Positions 1-5,691 of a stretch of DNA of 5,755 bases are shown piece after piece. The stretch's first letter is position 1. Each line of letters begins with the position of its first letter. A model generated the notes under the pieces. That model was not told the DNA's origin, searched no databases, and was given only the letters and a program-made list of their open reading frames with translations. Source of the DNA: Alphaproteobacteria bacterium (GTDB taxonomy: Bacteria; Pseudomonadota; Alphaproteobacteria; Reyranellales; Reyranellaceae). The DNA lies in NCBI GenBank assembly GCA_005884705.1, contig VBAF01000267.1, positions 1-5,755 on the forward strand. Reading direction: 5' to 3'. The position numbers were made by a program, and so were the translations under genes.

Positions 1-1
1 G

Positions 2-463
2 GGCCGCGACGGCCTGTCGGCCACCGCCTTCCCCAGCGGGGTGCGCAACGTGCCGGTCGAGGTCAACGAGACGATCTCGCCGGTCGTCATCTGGAAGAAG
101 GAATATCGCCAGGATTCGGGCGGCGCCGGCGAGTTCCGCGGCGGCCTGGGACAGATCATGGAAGTGGGCACGCTCGACGACGCGCCGTTCGCGATCGCCG
201 CCTACTACGACCGCATCGACCATCCGCCGCGTGGCCGCGACGGCGGCCGCAACGGCATGGCCGGCCGCGTGGCGCTCGAATCGGGCAAGAAGCTCGGGCT
301 CGGCAACCCGCGCCGGCGCGCGGTCGCGGCGGTGGCCGACGACGTGCGCCAGGGCTTCATCTCGCCCGACGCAGCGCGACGCGACTACGGTGTGGCGGTC
401 AACGACGACGGCTCCGTCGATGACGGCGAGACGGCAAAGCTGCGCGCTGTCGCGGCGGAATAG
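2..463 (+). CDS. hyuB: Hydantoinase B / oxoprolinase family protein, C-terminal part (5' end outside window)
   Basis: The frame is open from base 2 to a TAG at 461-463, giving about 153 residues of the C-terminal end. Family hallmarks are visible: ATAFPSGV followed by PVEV, then ISPVVIWKKEYRQDSGGAG and FRGGLGQ, then a GRDGGRNGMAGRV block, and near the end an SPDAARRDYGV tail. These match the HyuB/N-methylhydantoinase B family (PF02538). In that family the protein works with a HyuA partner in ATP-dependent ring opening of hydantoins or 5-oxoproline; related proteins are acetone carboxylase subunits. The substrate is not predictable here. In most members, the 'SGxxL' segment is followed by roughly 20-25 residues ending in PGGGG(Y/L)G(D/N)P. 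Here SGKKL runs directly into GLGNP, so that segment seems deleted in frame. A GTG at 41 could look like a start but lies inside the conserved domain and is not one. A hyuA gene would be expected upstream. The family call is secure; the activity is doubtful because of the missing segment. Confidence 0.9.
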   Translation, partial: GRDGLSATAFPSGVRNVPVEVNETISPVVIWKKEYRQDSGGAGEFRGGLGQIMEVGTLDDAPFAIAAYYDRIDHPPRGRDGGRNGMAGRVALESGKKLGLGNPRRRAVAAVADDVRQGFISPDAARRDYGVAVNDDGSVDDGETAKLRAVAAE

Positions 464-467
464 TCCT

Positions 468-551
468 GTCGTCCTGAGCGAAGCGAAGGACCTAGCGCCG
501 CAACACCACGCTGTTGAAGCCCTAGGTCCTTCGGCTTCGCCTCAGGACGAC
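468..551. repeat. Inverted pair of REP-like palindromes (REPIN/BIME-like), copy A
   Basis: The left arm is 468-495 and the right arm is 522-551, with a 26-base spacer. The arms are reverse complements of each other except for two single-base bulges. Each arm is also a small hairpin by itself: GTCCT pairs with AGGAC at 471-475/487-491 and again at 526-530/544-548. No T-run follows, so it does not look like a classical intrinsic terminator, although it could slow 3' exonucleases or transcription after the hydantoinase gene. The same architecture returns at 2605-2672. Such paired short palindromes are typical of REP elements mobilised by RAYT-type transposases; no transposase is present in this window. 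Confidence 0.85.
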
Positions 552-558
552 AAGGCAT

Positions 559-564
559 GGGGAG
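559..564 (+). promoter_or_regulatory. Ribosome binding site that sets the start at 572
   Basis: GGGGAG at 559-564 is followed by a 7-base spacer and ATG at 572. The alternative in-frame ATG at 557 has only repeat sequence in front of it and overlaps this Shine-Dalgarno itself, so the downstream ATG is preferred. Confidence 0.7.
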
Positions 565-571
565 AGAGACG

Positions 572-1579
572 ATGCGCGTGAGTGCCGGCTTGCCCACCGG
601 AATGGAGGGCCTCACCTATCCGATCCCGTTCTCCGATCCGGAGAACGTGATCCGGATCGCCCAGGCCGCCGAAAAGTTCGGCTACGACTCGGTGTGGGGC
701 AACGACCACATGACGACCCAGAACTACGTGCGCGCCGAGTTCCCGGTGCCGCCGCGCTTCTGGGAGCCGCTGGTCACCTATGCTTTCGTGCTGTCTGAGA
801 CCAAGACGATCAAGGTCGGCACCGGCATCCTGGTACTGCCGATGCGGCACGACATTGTCGTCGCGGCCAAGCAGATCTGCACCCTCGACCATTTTGGCAA
901 AGGCCGGCTCGAGCTCGGCATCGGCATCGGCGCCTATCGCGAGGAGTTCAAAGCGCTGCAGCCCGACGCCAGGATCGACCGCGGCGACATCGTCGACGAG
1001 GGCTTGCAGGCGCTGAACCTGCTGTTCAGCCAGCGCGTCGCCTCGTTTGACGGCCAGTACTACAAGTTCAAGGACGTCGAGCTCTTCCCCAAGCCGTTGC
1101 AGAAAAAGCTGTCGATCTATGTCAGCGGCAATCACGCCAACAACATCACGCGTGCGGTGAAATGGGGCGACGGCTGGCTGCCAGCCGGCATGCACATCGA
1201 TCGCGTGCGGGCCGGCGTCAAATCCTTGCGCGAGCAGGCGGAGAAGGCCGGCCGCGACTGGAAGACCATCGAGGTCTGCCCGCAATTCGTCGTCCATCTC
1301 GGCAAGACGCACGAGGCGGCGATCGAGAGCTTCCGCAAGAGCCAGATGAACAAGCACCTGGTCTCGCTGTCGAAGTCGACGCTGAAGGGCCAGGGCACGG
1401 CGACGCACGAGGAGATCAACCTGATCGGCACGCCGGCCGAGGTGATCGACAAGGCACTGGCCTTCAAGGAAGCCGGCGTCACCCATCTGCTCGGCCTCTA
1501 CTTCGCCGCCAACTCCGTGCCGGAGTTGCTCGACCAGATGCAGCTCTTCGCCGAAGAGGTCATGCCGAAGGTGAAATAA
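572..1579 (+). CDS. LLM class flavin-dependent oxidoreductase (Rv2161c-like, putatively F420 or FMN)
   Basis: This gene encodes a 335-residue bacterial luciferase-like TIM barrel (PF00296). Visible landmarks are the first strand MRVSAGLP, the FGYDSVWGNDHM segment at 36-47, IKVGTGILVLPMRHDIVVAAK at 80-100, TLDHFGKGRLELGIGIG at 104-120 followed by REEF, the WGDGWLP segment at 198-204, and a C-terminal GTPAEVIDKALAFKEAGVTH at 286-305. The layout resembles probable F420-dependent oxidoreductases of the Rv2161c type. Known relatives transfer hydride or oxygen through F420H2 or FMNH2 and are cytosolic. The cofactor and substrate are not determined by what can be seen. An extra five residues from an ATG at 557 are possible but less likely, given the ribosome binding site at 559-564. 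It follows the hydantoinase gene on the same strand after 108 bp containing a REP pair. Its 3' end overlaps the convergent LLM gene by 20 bp. Confidence 0.92.
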   Translation: MRVSAGLPTGMEGLTYPIPFSDPENVIRIAQAAEKFGYDSVWGNDHMTTQNYVRAEFPVPPRFWEPLVTYAFVLSETKTIKVGTGILVLPMRHDIVVAAKQICTLDHFGKGRLELGIGIGAYREEFKALQPDARIDRGDIVDEGLQALNLLFSQRVASFDGQYYKFKDVELFPKPLQKKLSIYVSGNHANNITRAVKWGDGWLPAGMHIDRVRAGVKSLREQAEKAGRDWKTIEVCPQFVVHLGKTHEAAIESFRKSQMNKHLVSLSKSTLKGQGTATHEEINLIGTPAEVIDKALAFKEAGVTHLLGLYFAANSVPELLDQMQLFAEEVMPKVK

Positions 1580-2603
1580 GCGCCTTGGCGATCAGCCCGA
1601 TCTCATCGACCGACTGGCGCAAGGGCATGCCGGGCGGATGCGGCGTGAAGATCAAATGGTCCATGCCGAGCCGCGGCTGCCATCTGGCCAGCTTCGCGGC
1701 GATGTCCTCCGGCGTGCCGAGCAGCCACCGCTCCTGCATGAAGTCATCGGACATGAAATGCGGATGGTCCGAGGTGAGCGGTTTGCGCTCCTTCGTTTCC
1801 TTGTCGATGTAGGTGAGGCCGATCCGCTCGGGCTTGTACTGCACGCGGTAGACCTCGTCGATGAAGGGTTGATGCCGCTTGATCGCGTCGGCCGGCGAAT
1901 CGCCAACCAGGATCTCGCGCATCACCGCGCGCGGCAGCTTGCCCGCGCCTTGCCGCGCCGCCTCGTCGTCGAACGATTTGAACTGGTATTCGACAAGGCC
2001 CCACTCCGCCAGCGGCGCCACCAGGAAGCCGGCGCGGCGGCGGACAGCGCGGGCGCGTGCCTTGGGATGGGCGGCGCCGATCCAGAGCGGCGGACGGCCG
2101 GGCTTGACCGGCGGCGGGCGGAGCAGGCCGCCCTTCACGCTGTAGATCTTGCCTTCGTAGTCGAACGCGTCGCCGGTCCAAGCCTTCTCCAGGATGTCGA
2201 GCGACTCTTCGAAGGCCCGCGTGCGGGTGGCGTAGTTCCAGCCGAACTGGTCGAACTCGGGCGGACGATAGCCCTGCCCCAGGCCGATCTCGATGCGGCC
2301 GCCGGAGAGGTTGTCGACCACCGACAAATCCTCGGCCAGGCGCATCGGATGGCCGTGCAGCGGCGCCAGCGCGACCGCCTGGCCGATCCGGCAGTTGGGT
2401 GCGGCGACAGCGAGCGCGGCGCACGCCACGACCGGCGACGGGCAATAGCCGTCGGGCTCGCCGTGATGCTCACTGGCCCAGATCGAGTGATAGCCAAGGC
2501 GGCTCGCCTCGGCCGCGAGTTCCAAGGCCTCGCGATAGGCCTTGTCGTAGGGCTCGCCCAGGCCGCGATGGGCCTGGAAGCTGAAGGAGATGCCGAGCTT
2601 CAT
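1560..2603 (-). CDS. LLM class flavin-dependent oxidoreductase, LuxA-like with EHH motif
   Basis: This gene encodes a 347-residue luciferase-family monooxygenase. The N-terminus MKLGISFSFQ is followed by LGYHSIWASEHHGEP at 36-50. E45-H46-H47 corresponds to the EHH motif of bacterial luciferase alpha, whose His44 is catalytic. Next come GQAVALAPLHGHPMRLAEDL at 74-93, VVDNLSGGRIEIGLGQGYRP at 95-114 and EFDQFG at 116-121, then PPLWIGAAHPKA at 171-182 in the second half, and GTPEDIAAKLARW near 296-308. Members of this group are usually FMN-dependent monooxygenases fed by a separate flavin reductase; none is seen here. The start is fixed closely: on the minus strand an in-frame TGA lies 6 bases before the ATG. 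The ribosome binding site is weak and lies inside a REP-like repeat. It is third in an apparent minus-strand run of LLM genes, 77 bp after the gene at 2681-3745. The substrate is unknown. Confidence 0.93.
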   Translation of the reverse strand: MKLGISFSFQAHRGLGEPYDKAYREALELAAEASRLGYHSIWASEHHGEPDGYCPSPVVACAALAVAAPNCRIGQAVALAPLHGHPMRLAEDLSVVDNLSGGRIEIGLGQGYRPPEFDQFGWNYATRTRAFEESLDILEKAWTGDAFDYEGKIYSVKGGLLRPPPVKPGRPPLWIGAAHPKARARAVRRRAGFLVAPLAEWGLVEYQFKSFDDEAARQGAGKLPRAVMREILVGDSPADAIKRHQPFIDEVYRVQYKPERIGLTYIDKETKERKPLTSDHPHFMSDDFMQERWLLGTPEDIAAKLARWQPRLGMDHLIFTPHPPGMPLRQSVDEIGLIAKALISPSA

Positions 2604-2604
2604 C

Positions 2605-2672
2605 TGTCATCCCGAACGAAGTGAGGGATCTATGGGCCGCACGATAGATCCCTCGCTGCGCTCGGGATGACA
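2605..2672. repeat. Inverted pair of REP-like palindromes (REPIN/BIME-like), copy B
   Basis: The left arm is 2605-2633 and the right arm is 2644-2672, with a 10-base spacer. The arms are reverse complements over 29 bases with three mismatches. Each arm carries its own hairpin, ATCCC paired with GGGAT, at 2609-2613/2625-2629 and 2648-2652/2664-2668. It fills almost the whole 77-bp gap between two minus-strand LLM genes and reaches within one base of the downstream start codon. It belongs to the same family as 468-551, with matching arm length and loop size. A strong hairpin inside an operon could stabilise upstream mRNA or lower expression of the downstream gene; this is inference. Confidence 0.88.
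2610..2613 (-). promoter_or_regulatory. Weak ribosome binding site embedded in a REP-like arm
   Basis: Reading the minus strand, GGGA is followed by a 6-base spacer and the ATG at 2603. The GGGA is part of the GGGAT stem strand of the repeat (2609-2613), so folding of the repeat would hide it. No better Shine-Dalgarno is visible for this gene. Confidence 0.4.
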
Positions 2673-2680
2673 CAGTGCGT

Positions 2681-3745
2681 TCACGTAAAGGCCCGGCGAA
2701 TGCGGCCCCAGTCCTCGATCGCCTTCTCGTGGCCGGGCACGAGCTGGATGGTGAACTGGCTGTAGCCCGCGGCCTTGAGCGCCTCGATGCGTTTCTTGAT
2801 CTCGCCTTCGGTCGCGGTGAACGAGGTCTCGGCGATCATCTTCGCCGTGACGAACTTCTTCTCCTCGGGCTTCACGAACATCAGGTGCCCGCGATGGTTC
2901 TCGAGATAGCGTGCATCCTCCGGCTTGAAGCCGCGCGCAAACGCGACATAGCCGTCGATCTCAGGGGTGCTCAGCATGGCGACGCCGGGTTTCAGCCCGA
3001 CCAGCGCCTCGTCGGCGGCGCGGTGCAGCATCACCGCCGCGCGCGGCCCCGCCTGCGCCATGGCGCGCTCGGAGTCGGCCGGCTCGCCATCCTGCAGCAC
3101 GCAGCCCAGCGCGAAGGCCGTGGTGTAGAGGTCCGACATCGGATGCCCGGCCTCGCGCCAGGCGGCCTGCATCGCCTGCACTTCCTTGACGCCGTTCTCG
3201 ACCTTGCCGACGAAGTCGATCCAGCCGGCCTTGAACTTGGCCGTCAGCGCCCGCGTGCGCGGCCCGAAGGCCGAGAAGTGCAGCGCGATCGGGTCCCTGG
3301 TGTTGAACAGCGGCAGCTCCGGATTGAGGAAGCGGATCTTCTTGGTTTGCCCCTCCATCTCGAACTCGACCGTCTCGCGGCGCAGCAGGCCATAGACCTG
3401 CTGCACGTAGGTCTCCATGTCCTTGACCTTGATCGCCGCGAAGCCCATCGCGCGCCGCGCGGTGAAGCCGGTGCCGACACCGAAGTCGATGCGGCCCGGT
3501 GCCAGTTGGTTCAACGTCGCCAGCGCATTGGCCGTCACCGGCGCGATGCGATTTGACGGCACCAGCACGCCGGTGCCGAGCCGGATTTTCTTGGTGTTCA
3601 CCGCTGCCGCGCCCATCGCCACGAAGCAGTCGGCGCTCAGCATCTGGGTGTCGTAGAACCAGGCATGCGTGAAGCCCAGCGCCTCGGCGCGCTGCACGAC
3701 CTTCCAATTGTCCGCCGCCGTCGGCAGCGCGATGCCGAAATCCAT
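2681..3745 (-). CDS. LLM class flavin-dependent oxidoreductase, Mer-like
   Basis: This gene encodes a 354-residue luciferase-like TIM barrel. It opens with MDFGIALPTA, then ALGFTHAWFYDTQML at 22-36, KKIRLGTGVLVPSNRIAPVT at 52-71, ATLNQLAPGRIDFGVGTGFT at 76-95 followed by ARRAMG, and IALHFSAFGPRTRALTAKFK at 153-172. The WFYDTQM segment and the GVGTGFTxRRAMG block resemble LLM proteins often annotated as 5,10-methylenetetrahydromethanopterin reductase-like. That name reflects fold similarity only; methanopterin chemistry is not implied. The C-terminal part (about 290-354) contains KPEEKKFVTAKMIAETSFT and ends FTIQLVPGHEKAIEDWGRI. The start is supported by a good Shine-Dalgarno, GGGAGG at 3761-3756, with a 10-base spacer. 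It lies 50 bp downstream of the LLM gene at 3796-4656 and 77 bp upstream of the next one, so all three could share a transcript. The substrate and the choice of flavin are unknown. Confidence 0.92.
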   Translation of the reverse strand: MDFGIALPTAADNWKVVQRAEALGFTHAWFYDTQMLSADCFVAMGAAAVNTKKIRLGTGVLVPSNRIAPVTANALATLNQLAPGRIDFGVGTGFTARRAMGFAAIKVKDMETYVQQVYGLLRRETVEFEMEGQTKKIRFLNPELPLFNTRDPIALHFSAFGPRTRALTAKFKAGWIDFVGKVENGVKEVQAMQAAWREAGHPMSDLYTTAFALGCVLQDGEPADSERAMAQAGPRAAVMLHRAADEALVGLKPGVAMLSTPEIDGYVAFARGFKPEDARYLENHRGHLMFVKPEEKKFVTAKMIAETSFTATEGEIKKRIEALKAAGYSQFTIQLVPGHEKAIEDWGRIRRAFT

Positions 3746-3767
3746 GGTGACTGTTCCTCCCTTACGA

Positions 3768-3788
3768 CCCGAACGCTCGGGATGACAC
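3768..3788. repeat. Truncated REP-like half element
   Basis: Bases 3774-3788 are identical over 15 positions to 2659-2673, the outer end of the right arm of repeat copy B. Only this outer part is kept. The adjoining CCCGA at 3768-3772 can still pair with TCGGG at 3777-3781 as a short stem. It lies in the 50-bp gap between two minus-strand LLM genes, just upstream of the Shine-Dalgarno of the gene starting at 3745. It is best read as a degraded remnant of the same repeat family. Confidence 0.6.
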
Positions 3789-3795
3789 CGCTGGG

Positions 3796-4656
3796 CTAAA
3801 CGTCCGCTAGCGTCTCGATGATCTTGTCGCGGGCGGCGATGTTGCCCTCTTCATGCACTGGCTGCAGGCAGACATGGGTGGCGCCCGCCTCGAAGTGCTT
3901 GCGCAGGCCCTTGCGCACCGTGTCGGCATCGCCCCACAGGCACATCGCGTCGATGAACTTGTCGCTGCCGCCGTTGGCCAGATCGGCCTCGCCGAAGCCC
4001 TCGCGCAGCCAGTTGTTGCGGTAATTCTCCAGCACCATGTAGCGCGACAGCTCCTTGCGGCCGAGCGCGCGGGCCTTGGCCGGGTCAGTCTCGATCGTCA
4101 CCTTCTGCTCGACCGCGAGGATCTTGTTGGCGCCGAGGATCTTCTTGGCGATCGCGGTGTGCCTGGGCGTGACATTGTACGGAACCGCGCCCATCGACTT
4201 CTGGCCGCTCAGCTCCAGCATCTTGGGGCCGAGCGCGGCGACCACGACCGGCGCTTCCGTGCCGGTCGGCAGATCCTTGTGCACGCCATCGAGGTAGGCG
4301 CGCATGGTGGCGATCGGCTTGTCGTATTTCAGCCCGCGCACGCCCTCGACCATCGGCCTGTGGCTGACGCCCAACCCGAGGATGAAGCGGTCGCCGTAGA
4401 ATTGGTTGAGCAGCAGCATGCCCTGCTTGGCGGCATAGGGCTCGCGCGCGTAGATGTTGGCGATCGAGCTGCCGACAATCAGCTTGTCGCTTTTGGCCAG
4501 CAGGTAGCTGGCGAGTGCCATCGATTCGTAACCTCGGCCCTCGGGGTACCAGTAGGCCGAGTAGCCGTTCCGCTCCACGACGCGCACAAGGTCCGCAACC
4601 TGCGCGCCGTTGCACTTGTCGGCCGAGTACCAGACACCCAAACGTCCGAGCTTCAT
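3796..4656 (-). CDS. LLM class F420-dependent-type oxidoreductase, short MSMEG_4141-like form
   Basis: This gene encodes a 286-residue protein, short for LLM proteins but normal for the group usually labelled probable F420-dependent oxidoreductase, MSMEG_4141 family. Hallmarks are MKLGRLGVWY at the start, NGYSAYWYPEGRGYESMALAS at 30-50, VGSSIANIYAREPYAAKQG at 61-79, and GDRFILGLGVSHRPMVEG at 88-105. Then come YDKPIATMRAYLDGV at 111-125, APVVVAALGPKMLELSG at 135-151 and AVPYNVTPRHT at 157-167, and a C-terminal WGDADTVRKGLRKHFEAGAT at 241-260. The frame stays open far upstream (to about 5658), but that extension is antisense to gnd and has arginine/alanine-rich shadow composition. The ATG at 4656 is chosen because the LLM fold begins there and GGAGGA lies 8 bases ahead (4670-4665). 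It is the first gene of the minus-strand LLM run and is divergent from gnd. Whether it uses F420 depends on whether the host makes that cofactor. Confidence 0.93.
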   Translation of the reverse strand: MKLGRLGVWYSADKCNGAQVADLVRVVERNGYSAYWYPEGRGYESMALASYLLAKSDKLIVGSSIANIYAREPYAAKQGMLLLNQFYGDRFILGLGVSHRPMVEGVRGLKYDKPIATMRAYLDGVHKDLPTGTEAPVVVAALGPKMLELSGQKSMGAVPYNVTPRHTAIAKKILGANKILAVEQKVTIETDPAKARALGRKELSRYMVLENYRNNWLREGFGEADLANGGSDKFIDAMCLWGDADTVRKGLRKHFEAGATHVCLQPVHEEGNIAARDKIIETLADV

Positions 4657-4683
4657 GGCTAGAGTCCTCCGTTGGATTGTGTG

Positions 4684-4696
4684 TAGCATAGGCCCA
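4684..4696 (+). promoter_or_regulatory. Candidate -10 element for leaderless gnd transcription
   Basis: TAGCAT at 4684-4689 fits a TANNNT -10 pattern and would place the transcription start at about 4696, the A of the gnd ATG. No good Shine-Dalgarno precedes that ATG; AGG at 4690-4692 is only three bases away. No convincing -35 was found. It overlaps the candidate minus-strand -10. Confidence 0.2.
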
Positions 4697-4712
4697 TGAA
4701 AATCGGAGTCAT
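4685..4712 (-). promoter_or_regulatory. Candidate sigma70-type promoter for the minus-strand LLM run
   Basis: On the minus strand, ATGACT (4712-4707) and TATGCT (4690-4685) are separated by 16 bases. Each matches four of six consensus positions. Transcription would start near 4678, giving a leader of about 20 bases that still contains the GGAGGA at 4670-4665. The -35 lies inside the first codons of gnd. This rests on a weak match only. Confidence 0.25.
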
Positions 4713-5679
4713 CGGTCTCGGCCGCATGGGCGGCAACATCGTGCGGCGCCTGATGGGCGCCGGCCATTCCTGCGTCGTCTACGACGCCAATCCCAAGGCG
4801 GGGCAGGCGCTCACCGGCGACGGCGCGGTGGCCGCTGCTTCGCTCAGCGAGCTTGTGACTGCGCTGGGCGAAAGCGAACGCACCGTCTGGGTCATGCTGC
4901 CCTCGGGCAAGATCACCGAGGACACGATCGGCCAGCTTGCCGGCATGATGAAGGCGGGCGACACGATCATCGACGGCGGCAACACCATGTTCAAGGACGA
5001 CGTCCGCCGCGCCCGCGAGCTGAAACCGAAGGGCATCCACTATCTCGATGTCGGCACCTCGGGCGGCGTATGGGGTTTGCAGCGCGGCTATTGCCTGATG
5101 ATCGGCGGCGACAGCGAGACGGTGTCTCGGCTCGATCCGATCTTTTCGGCCCTGGCGCCGGGCCCCGGCACGATCGAGCGCACCGAACACCGCGACAAGC
5201 TCGATGCGCGGGCCGAGCGCGGCTACATCCATGCCGGTCCGGCCGGCGCCGGCCATTTCGTGAAGATGATCCATAACGGCATCGAGTACGGCATGATGCA
5301 GGCCTTCGCCGAGGGCTTCGACATCATGAAGAACCGCGCCTCGGACAAGCTGCCGGCTGACGAGCGTTTCGACCTCAACCTCGCCGACATCGCCGAGGTG
5401 TGGCGGCGCGGCAGCGTGGTGACCTCGTGGCTGCTCGATCTCACCGCCTCGGCGCTGGCCAAGGACGGCAAGCTCGAAGCCTTCTCCGGCAGTGTCGAGG
5501 ATTCGGGCGAAGGCCGCTGGACGATCGAGGCGGCGATCGAGGAGGCGGTGCCGGCTGACGTGCTGGCGGCCTCGCTGTTCGTGCGCTTCCGCTCGCGCCA
5601 GCAGCATACCTTCGCCGAGAAGGTGTTGTCGGCGATGCGACTCGGCTTCGGCGGGCACGTCGAAGCGCCCAAGAAATAG
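4696..5679 (+). CDS. gnd: 6-phosphogluconate dehydrogenase, decarboxylating, short form (probably NAD-dependent)
   Basis: The enzyme oxidises and decarboxylates 6-phosphogluconate to ribulose 5-phosphate in the cytosol. The 327 residues start with a Rossmann motif, GLGRMG at 7-12, and D30 at the end of the second strand in VVYDANPKAG. An acidic residue here points to NAD rather than NADP, for which Asn-Arg-Ser/Thr is usual. WVMLPSG at 65-71 and IIDGGNTMFKDD at 91-102 follow, then the substrate motif GTSGGVWG at 120-127. GPAGAGHFVKMIHNGIEYGM at 181-200 holds K190 and E197, which keep the 7-residue spacing of the classical catalytic Lys/Glu pair. GEGRWT at 271-276, RFRSR at 297-301 and the LGFGGH ending (316-321) are also typical. 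The length matches the short, about 300-340 residue class rather than the 470-residue form, so the long C-terminal domain is absent by class and not by truncation. It lies 39 bp from the divergent LLM start and 12 bp before another LLM gene on the same strand. Confidence 0.95.
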   Translation: MKIGVIGLGRMGGNIVRRLMGAGHSCVVYDANPKAGQALTGDGAVAAASLSELVTALGESERTVWVMLPSGKITEDTIGQLAGMMKAGDTIIDGGNTMFKDDVRRARELKPKGIHYLDVGTSGGVWGLQRGYCLMIGGDSETVSRLDPIFSALAPGPGTIERTEHRDKLDARAERGYIHAGPAGAGHFVKMIHNGIEYGMMQAFAEGFDIMKNRASDKLPADERFDLNLADIAEVWRRGSVVTSWLLDLTASALAKDGKLEAFSGSVEDSGEGRWTIEAAIEEAVPADVLAASLFVRFRSRQQHTFAEKVLSAMRLGFGGHVEAPKK

Positions 5680-5683
5680 GGAG
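5679..5683 (+). promoter_or_regulatory. Ribosome binding site overlapping the gnd stop codon
   Basis: GGGAG begins with the last base of the gnd TAG and stands 8 bases before the ATG at 5692. The arrangement suggests that translation of the two genes is coupled. Confidence 0.6.
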
Positions 5684-5691
5684 TGAAGACC

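Noticed and set aside
468..551. Intrinsic terminator for the hydantoinase gene
   Set aside because: The hairpin is long and has no T-run on either side, and the same structure recurs elsewhere as a repeat family, so it is called as a REP-like element.
542..1486. A 314-codon open frame on the minus strand
   Set aside because: It is antisense to the clear LLM gene at 572-1579, with low-complexity leucine/arginine/aspartate-rich translation and no family motifs. Long antisense frames are expected at this GC content.
1638..2624. A 328-codon open frame on the plus strand
   Set aside because: It is the shadow of the LuxA-like gene at 1560-2603. Its translation is arginine-rich with no motifs.
468..2672. 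CRISPR-like repeats
   Set aside because: The copies are inverted pairs, widely separated by coding sequence, and lack regular spacers.
2675..3556. A 293-codon open frame on the plus strand
   Set aside because: It is antisense to the Mer-like LLM gene, which has strong family motifs and a ribosome binding site.
3853..4662. A 269-codon open frame on the plus strand
   Set aside because: It is antisense to the short LLM gene and shows only shadow composition.
4672..4689. Forward promoter with TTGGAT as -35 and TAGCAT as -10 for gnd
   Set aside because: Only 6 bases separate the two hexamers, far below the 16-18 needed.
4657..5658. An uninterrupted minus-strand extension of the LLM gene at 3796-4656, giving a 620-residue fusion
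   Set aside because: The extension is exactly antisense to gnd, has arginine/alanine/histidine-rich shadow composition and no recognisable domain, while a good Shine-Dalgarno and the LLM N-terminus mark the start at 4656.
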